In this document: positions 56,801 through 60,000 of the stretch, piece after piece
How positions within the stretch are numbered: the stretch's first letter is position 1
Layout: every line of letters starts with the position of its first letter
Assembly (NCBI GenBank): GCA_964035545.1
Contig: OZ037773.1
Span: 1,926,751-1,986,750, forward strand
Source of the DNA: Bugula neritina
Lineage: Eukaryota; Bryozoa; Gymnolaemata; Cheilostomatida; Bugulidae
Reading direction: 5' to 3'
Length of the DNA: 60,000 nucleotides
Program-made: the position numbers and the translations under genes
The notes under the pieces: model-generated
Seen by the model: the letters and a program-made list of their open reading frames with translations, nothing else
What the model was told of the DNA's origin: nothing
Database searches by the model: none

Positions 56801-59401
56801 TTCGTCATTGCCACAGTCAGATAGAGGCTGTCAATGTGCCTGGAGTGTCACTAGATGCTAGAAGAGAAAGATATGAGGTGGGTGTGTCTATACAATACAG
56901 AGTGGGTGTGTCTATACAATACAGAGTGGGTGTATCTATACAATACAGAGTAGGTGTGTCTATACAATACAGAGTGGGTGTGTCTATACAATACAGAGTG
57001 GGTGTGTCTTTACAATACAGAGTGGGTGTGTCTATACAATACAGAGTAGGTGTGTCTATACAATACAGAGTAGGTGTGTCTATACAATACAGTGGGAGAG
57101 AGTCTATACAATACAGGGTAGGTGTGTCTAGACAATACAGGGTAGGTGTGTCTATGTAATATGGAGTAGGCGAATCTTAAGGTGGGTGATATGTTTGTGA
57201 ACACAAAGCAATTTTATTTTCAGGAAATCTGTGAAGCCTTAGAACATTACCCAGAAGGCTGTTCCCCACAGGGCCTACAGGAACTTCTATCAACCTGTCC
57301 CGTAGCATCTCCAACTTTGTATCCTGAGGCTATAGCTATTCTAGATGACCATGAAGCTCTTAGCGCTGAAGTACGAAAAGGTGTGTGTATATATTTATGC
57401 TACACAGAGCACATTTCATGTGTTGCCACTATATTACACAGATCACAAATTACATGTTGTTACTGTACGACACAGAGTAAATGTCACATGCCACTGCATT
57501 ACACTAAACACACGTCACATGTTGCCACTGTATGACACAGAGCACATGTTGTACGATGTCGCTGTATGGCACGAAGAATGTGTCACATGTTGTCACATGT
57601 TGTAACAGTACACTGTACTACACAGAGCACATGTCACATGTTGTAACTGTACACTGTATCGCACAGAGCACATGTCACATGTTGTCACTGTACACTGTAC
57701 TACACAGAGCACATGTCACATGTTGTCACTGTACACTGTACGACACAGGTGCTGCTCAACTCACCAAAAAGCTGCTGGCCAGATCTGCTTTGGAAAAGAA
57801 CCTTAAAACAGCCAGTGAGACGCTGCAAGGTGTAGGCAAAAGAGTACACAGCTCTTTGGTGTTAGAGGACTGGAATGTCAGCTCATGTGACACTATTCTC
57901 AGGTTCCTAGAGGTAACAATCTGATTCCCTTGTTGTGATCATTTGTAGACAAGATGTCTTGTATATAATGTATATATATATCCTGTAGGCTAAGTCTAGA
58001 GTATATAGCTATTATATAGACAGAGTATAGAGTATATATATACATTATATCGACAAAGTATAGAGTATATATTCATTATATAGACAAAGTATAGAGTATA
58101 TATACATTATATAGACAGAGTATAGAGTATATATTCATTATATAGACAAAGTATAGAGTATATATTCATTATATAGACCGAGTATAGAGTATATAGTTAT
58201 TATATAGACATAGTATAGAGTATATATTCATTATATAGACAGAGTATAGAGTATATATACATTATATAGACAGAGTATAGAGTATATATTCATTATATAG
58301 ACAGAGTATATAGTCGTTATATAGACAGAGTATAGAGTATATATTCATTATATAGACAGAGTATAGAGTATATAGCCATTATATAGACAGAGTATAGAGT
58401 ATATATTCATTATATAGACAAAGTATAGAGCGTATATATACATCTTGTAGACAGAAGAGCAAGAGGTACAAGCCATGTATGCTCAGATCAGGCCCATGAT
58501 CACAGCACAGAAAGAAGAACATTCTAGTAAGGAAGAATCAATGACCCTTGACCTCAAAGACAGCATTGAAGAGTTTGAAGATAGTCACAGAGATGTTGTG
58601 GCACTTGTACTGCAGGTATTCATGTGATCATTACTAATAACTAGATATTCATTACAGCGAGTAGGCCTAATAGTTGAGTAGTTAGCGAGTGATTACAGTG
58701 AGTGACAATTGAGTAGTTAGTGAGTGATTAAAGTGAGTGACAATGGTGTAGTTAGTGAGTGATTCGAGTGAGTGACAATTGAGTAGTTAGTGAGTGATTA
58801 GAGTGGGTAATAGTTGAGTAGTTAGTGAGTGATTAGAGTGGGTAATAGTTGAGTAGTTAGTGAGTGATTAGAGTGGGTAATAGTTGAGTAGTTAGTGAGT
58901 GATTAGAGTGGGTAATAGTTGAGTAGTTAGTGAGTGAATAGAGTGAGTGACAGTTGAATAGGTAGTTAATGAGAAATTACAGTGAGTGATAGCAGAGTAG
59001 TTAAAATTTGGTTGACTGTTTTAATACTTGTTGAGTTGTATTTGTATTACATAATCAGCCAGGTGTTATGTTTTTGTTATTTGCTATTATGATGTAGACT
59101 GACTTTATTTTACACTATAATTCTTTTCACATGCGAAACATGATGATACATCACCCATTATGTGGTTAGATGGCTTCATTCTTGCAACATAGGTCATATT
59201 ATAAAACATCACAACAGTTTCTGTAGATAGCCATATATTATATTAAAGGAAAAGGAAGTGTTGACATTGGCCAAAGAGTTCTGCCAGTATATAACCGAGT
59301 CTGTAGAGGTCATTGAGGCCTGGTTGGCACAAACAGGTAAACTGTGCGAAGACATCGATAACTGTAATTTACCTGTTGAGGAGATTGAAGAGAAGCTTCA
59401 G
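44612..59401 (+). CDS. Giant spectrin-repeat / coiled-coil protein, N-terminal part (nesprin- or plakin-like; 3' end outside window)
   Basis: Cytoskeletal scaffold by fold. Exons: 44612-44666, 45252-45406, 46334-46473, 46845-46985, 47575-47736, 48847-49066, 49582-49676, 49772-49909, 49999-50260, 50574-50791, 51797-52007, 52603-52775, 54325-54605, 55133-55338, 55662-55812, 56104-56279, 56426-56533, 56689-56877, 57224-57380, 57749-57912, 58451-58615, 59249-59401. Every phase closes; 1,240 residues with no stop. The start ATG (MAANMSMSPVMEES) follows an in-frame TGA at 44579. The protein is almost wholly helical with heptads and the spectrin-repeat tryptophan (DRWLTG, RHWSEQ, DNWMERS, GWVTEM, ITWIQK, EAWLAQ). 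A Ser/Arg/Pro linker (SPRRSPRRQTPSDPGTPRHS) interrupts it in exon 8. There is no calponin-homology actin-binding domain at this N-terminus, so it may be a short-start isoform or a distinct family member. The last exon's acceptor (ATTAAAG) is weak. Exact family is uncertain. Confidence 0.82.
45410..45625. repeat. Trinucleotide (CTG/CTA)n repeat, intron 2 of the spectrin-repeat gene
   Basis: Interrupted ACTGCTGCTAGTACTACTGC repeats starting right after the exon donor and open in the exon's frame. Confidence 0.92.
46060..46325. repeat. Minisatellite, intron 2 of the spectrin-repeat gene
   Basis: About six units of some 43 bases with TACATGTAGTATGCATATAT and a TACTATAGTGACAGTATAT block, ending at the acceptor of exon 3. 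Confidence 0.88.
46480..46825. repeat. 20-bp minisatellite, intron 3 of the spectrin-repeat gene
   Basis: Units of AGCATGGTAGAGCATATTAT, degenerating rightward. Confidence 0.9.
46990..47540. repeat. Minisatellite, intron 4 of the spectrin-repeat gene
   Basis: Units of TTACATTATATTACTTTATG close to the exon donor, passing into looser TTATATTACA repeats. Confidence 0.9.
48570..48815. repeat. 16-bp minisatellite, intron 5 of the spectrin-repeat gene
   Basis: Units of AGTTACACAGTCTAGA ending about 30 bases before the exon 6 acceptor. The preceding 47,740-48,570 holds no recognisable feature. Confidence 0.88.
49100..49570. repeat. ~32-bp minisatellite, intron 6 of the spectrin-repeat gene
   Basis: About 13 units of ACTGTTACTATTAGATGATG plus TACCTCTGTAAT. 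Confidence 0.9.
50270..50485. repeat. 30-bp minisatellite, intron 9 of the spectrin-repeat gene
   Basis: About seven units of TTGGCTAACTGTGTGTATTG plus GGACTCTTCG. The unit is a multiple of three and is open in the frame of the upstream exon (TLRWLTVCIG repeats). Confidence 0.9.
50800..51680. repeat. ~21-bp minisatellite, intron 10 of the spectrin-repeat gene
   Basis: About 40 units of TCTATATTCTATACTATGTA with a larger-scale repeat: the block near 51,225-51,360 recurs near 51,365-51,490. Confidence 0.92.
52912..53732 (-). mobile_element. Penelope-like element fragment with GIY-YIG endonuclease
   Basis: Open reading frame of a PLE, reading right to left: a connector region with typical PLE wording (NILWYNPPFSSTVKTKIGKK, then KISYSCMPNMKNII), then a Cys-rich stretch (CNCKQPSHCPLNGKCLYKN) and the GIY-YIG endonuclease (VIYQATV, then SYIGLCSTTFKTRFNNHKAS and a conserved Asn/Glu-rich helix), closing with a TAA just after KRRFLLAHLTDAS. 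The reverse-transcriptase core is missing, cut off at a TA repeat near 53,735-53,760. It lies antisense in intron 12 of the spectrin-repeat gene. Confidence 0.88.
53761..53942. mobile_element. Palindromic PLE terminus with degenerate hammerhead
   Basis: Inverted arms of about 72 bases (one mismatch) around a TA/TG spacer. The outer ends read ACTAAAGAGAGCACATG. Each arm keeps the 3' half of a hammerhead (GAAAC, a 3-bp stem III, GUA cleavage site, AUAAAG), but CUAAAGA replaces CUGANGA and stem II is missing. The inner part (AAATCAAATTTTATC) resembles the arm of the palindrome at 27.8 kb. Confidence 0.7.
53955..54110. repeat. TA-rich microsatellite
   Basis: Alternating (TA)n and ACAGTGTATA/ACACTGTATA blocks, next to the PLE terminus. 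Confidence 0.9.
54640..55100. repeat. AT-rich minisatellite, intron 13 of the spectrin-repeat gene
   Basis: Degenerate TATTATATGATAGTATATAG units, most regular at 54,940-55,090. Confidence 0.8.
55345..55650. repeat. Loose repeats, intron 14 of the spectrin-repeat gene
   Basis: Recurring TGTCAAATGCATTGTGGGTA and GCAGATGGTTACATTG phrases with irregular spacing. Confidence 0.6.
56258..56312 (+). repeat. Duplicated exon 16 end with second splice donor
   Basis: The exon end TCTAAACTCAACACATTGCAG|GTAAATAT is repeated immediately in the intron (TCTAAACTCAACACACTGCA plus G, donor at 56313). The 33 bases between the two donors are in frame and stop-free, so use of the second donor would add VNIYSKLNTLQ. 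Confidence 0.8.
56878..57165. repeat. 24-bp minisatellite at the donor of exon 18
   Basis: About 11 units of GTGGGTGTGTCTATACAATA plus CAGA. The first unit contains the exon's own donor (GAG|GTGGGT). The array is open in the exon's frame (GVSIQYRV repeats). Confidence 0.92.
57385..57748. repeat. ~40-bp minisatellite, intron 19 of the spectrin-repeat gene
   Basis: Units of CACAGAGCACATGTCACATG plus TTGTCACTGTACACTGTACT, ending at the acceptor of exon 20. Confidence 0.88.
57960..58440. repeat. ~40-bp minisatellite, intron 20 of the spectrin-repeat gene
   Basis: About 12 units of GACAGAGTATAGAGTATATA plus TTCATTATATA, ending about ten bases before exon 21. Confidence 0.9.
58655..58995. repeat. 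~40-bp minisatellite, intron 21 of the spectrin-repeat gene
   Basis: Units of GAGTAGTTAGTGAGTGATTA plus GAGTGGGTAATAGTT. Confidence 0.9.
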
Positions 59402-59494
59402 GTGCGGCTTTTTACATTAGATGAGATATAGGCTATTCTATATATTTTATTATATACTATATTTAGTAGATGTAGTGTGCTATATACTCACACT

Positions 59495-59704
59495 CACGCA
59501 AGTTTAGAGTCGCTATCCCTGTGAGAAACCCCTGATGGAAAGGGTTTTTGTTAGAACAGGCTAAGGACTTATTTAAATAAGGCACAGGAGCAATTATGAC
59601 TGGATGCTCTTCCTAACATCACCAATGGCCTTTGTCTGGGCTCGAACCCATGACTTCATGTTCACAAAGCAAACGCTCTAACCCCTAGACCACGGCTGCT
59701 CCCT
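59495..59704 (-). mobile_element. tRNA-derived SINE
   Basis: The minus strand starts GGGAGCAGCCGTGGTCTAGG, has the B box GGGTTCGAGCC, and ends CTAAACTTGCGTG. Full length and close to the 31.17 kb copy. Both sides carry TAGATGTAGTGTGCTATATA repeats. Confidence 0.9.
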
Positions 59705-60000
59705 ATATAGTATGATATATAGTATACAATATATACTATATCTAGTAGATGTAGTGTGCTATATAGAGTACAAACTACAATATATACTAAATCTAATAAA
59801 TGTAATATTTTCTATATAGAATACAATACACGCAATATGTTGTATATTGTATTTTATATAAAATACAATATACACTATGCAAATCTAGTAGATGTTTAAG
59901 AGCTACTGGCTTTGTCATAACTGAAAGTAATAATTTACATAAACATACTTTAATTGTGATCATTTGTTAAATAATATGGCATAATTCTTCAACAATGAGC
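59705..60000. other. Intron DNA at the right edge
   Basis: AT-rich sequence with ATATACTATATCTAGTAGAT-like repeats; no exon seen. The spectrin-repeat gene continues beyond the window. Confidence 0.5.

Overview
The window is animal (metazoan) nuclear DNA. Genes are split into many short exons with GT-AG introns, the composition is AT-rich with many micro- and minisatellites, and tRNA-derived SINEs, a LINE tail and Penelope-like (PLE) retroelement remains are present. The encoded families (PARP1 with all its domains, secreted WAP-domain proteins, a spectrin-repeat protein) point to an invertebrate, perhaps a lophotrochozoan; the species cannot be told from the sequence.

Layout. (1) 1-9,800, minus strand: a secreted multidomain protein whose exons encode three module types: a six-cysteine module (A), a six-cysteine WAP-like module (B) and an eight-cysteine WAP domain (C). 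A-B-C exon triplets have been multiplied in tandem, and the gene runs off the left edge. (2) 12,500-20,660 and 21,300-28,730, minus strand: an approximately 7.5-8 kb tandem duplication carrying two related secreted-protein genes (signal peptide, Thr-rich mucin-like repeat, five basic six-cysteine A modules, acidic tail). The copies have diverged by splice-site damage, a premature stop, a deletion, repeat expansion and transposon insertion. (3) 29,853-41,804, plus strand: a complete 21-exon PARP1 gene (984 residues by my exon model), with introns largely filled by private minisatellites. (4) 44,612-59,401 and beyond, plus strand: the first 22 coding exons (1,240 residues) of a long spectrin-repeat/coiled-coil protein that continues past the right edge.

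The exon models of the four large genes were built by hand from splice sites and reading-frame phase. Phases close across every junction in PARP1 and the spectrin-repeat gene, and through the intact parts of the secreted-protein genes.

The most unusual signals are these. There are hammerhead-ribozyme motifs arranged as inverted pairs: one intact pair at 27.80-27.93 kb, one decayed pair at 20.90-21.15 kb exactly between the two duplicated blocks, and a decayed relative next to a PLE endonuclease fragment at 52.9-53.95 kb. There is also a repeated cysteine module, CX4CX7-9CX12CX3CX2C, that I cannot place in a named family. Finally, intron-filling arrays often remain open in the frame of the upstream exon, and exon ends with their splice donors have been tandemly copied into introns.
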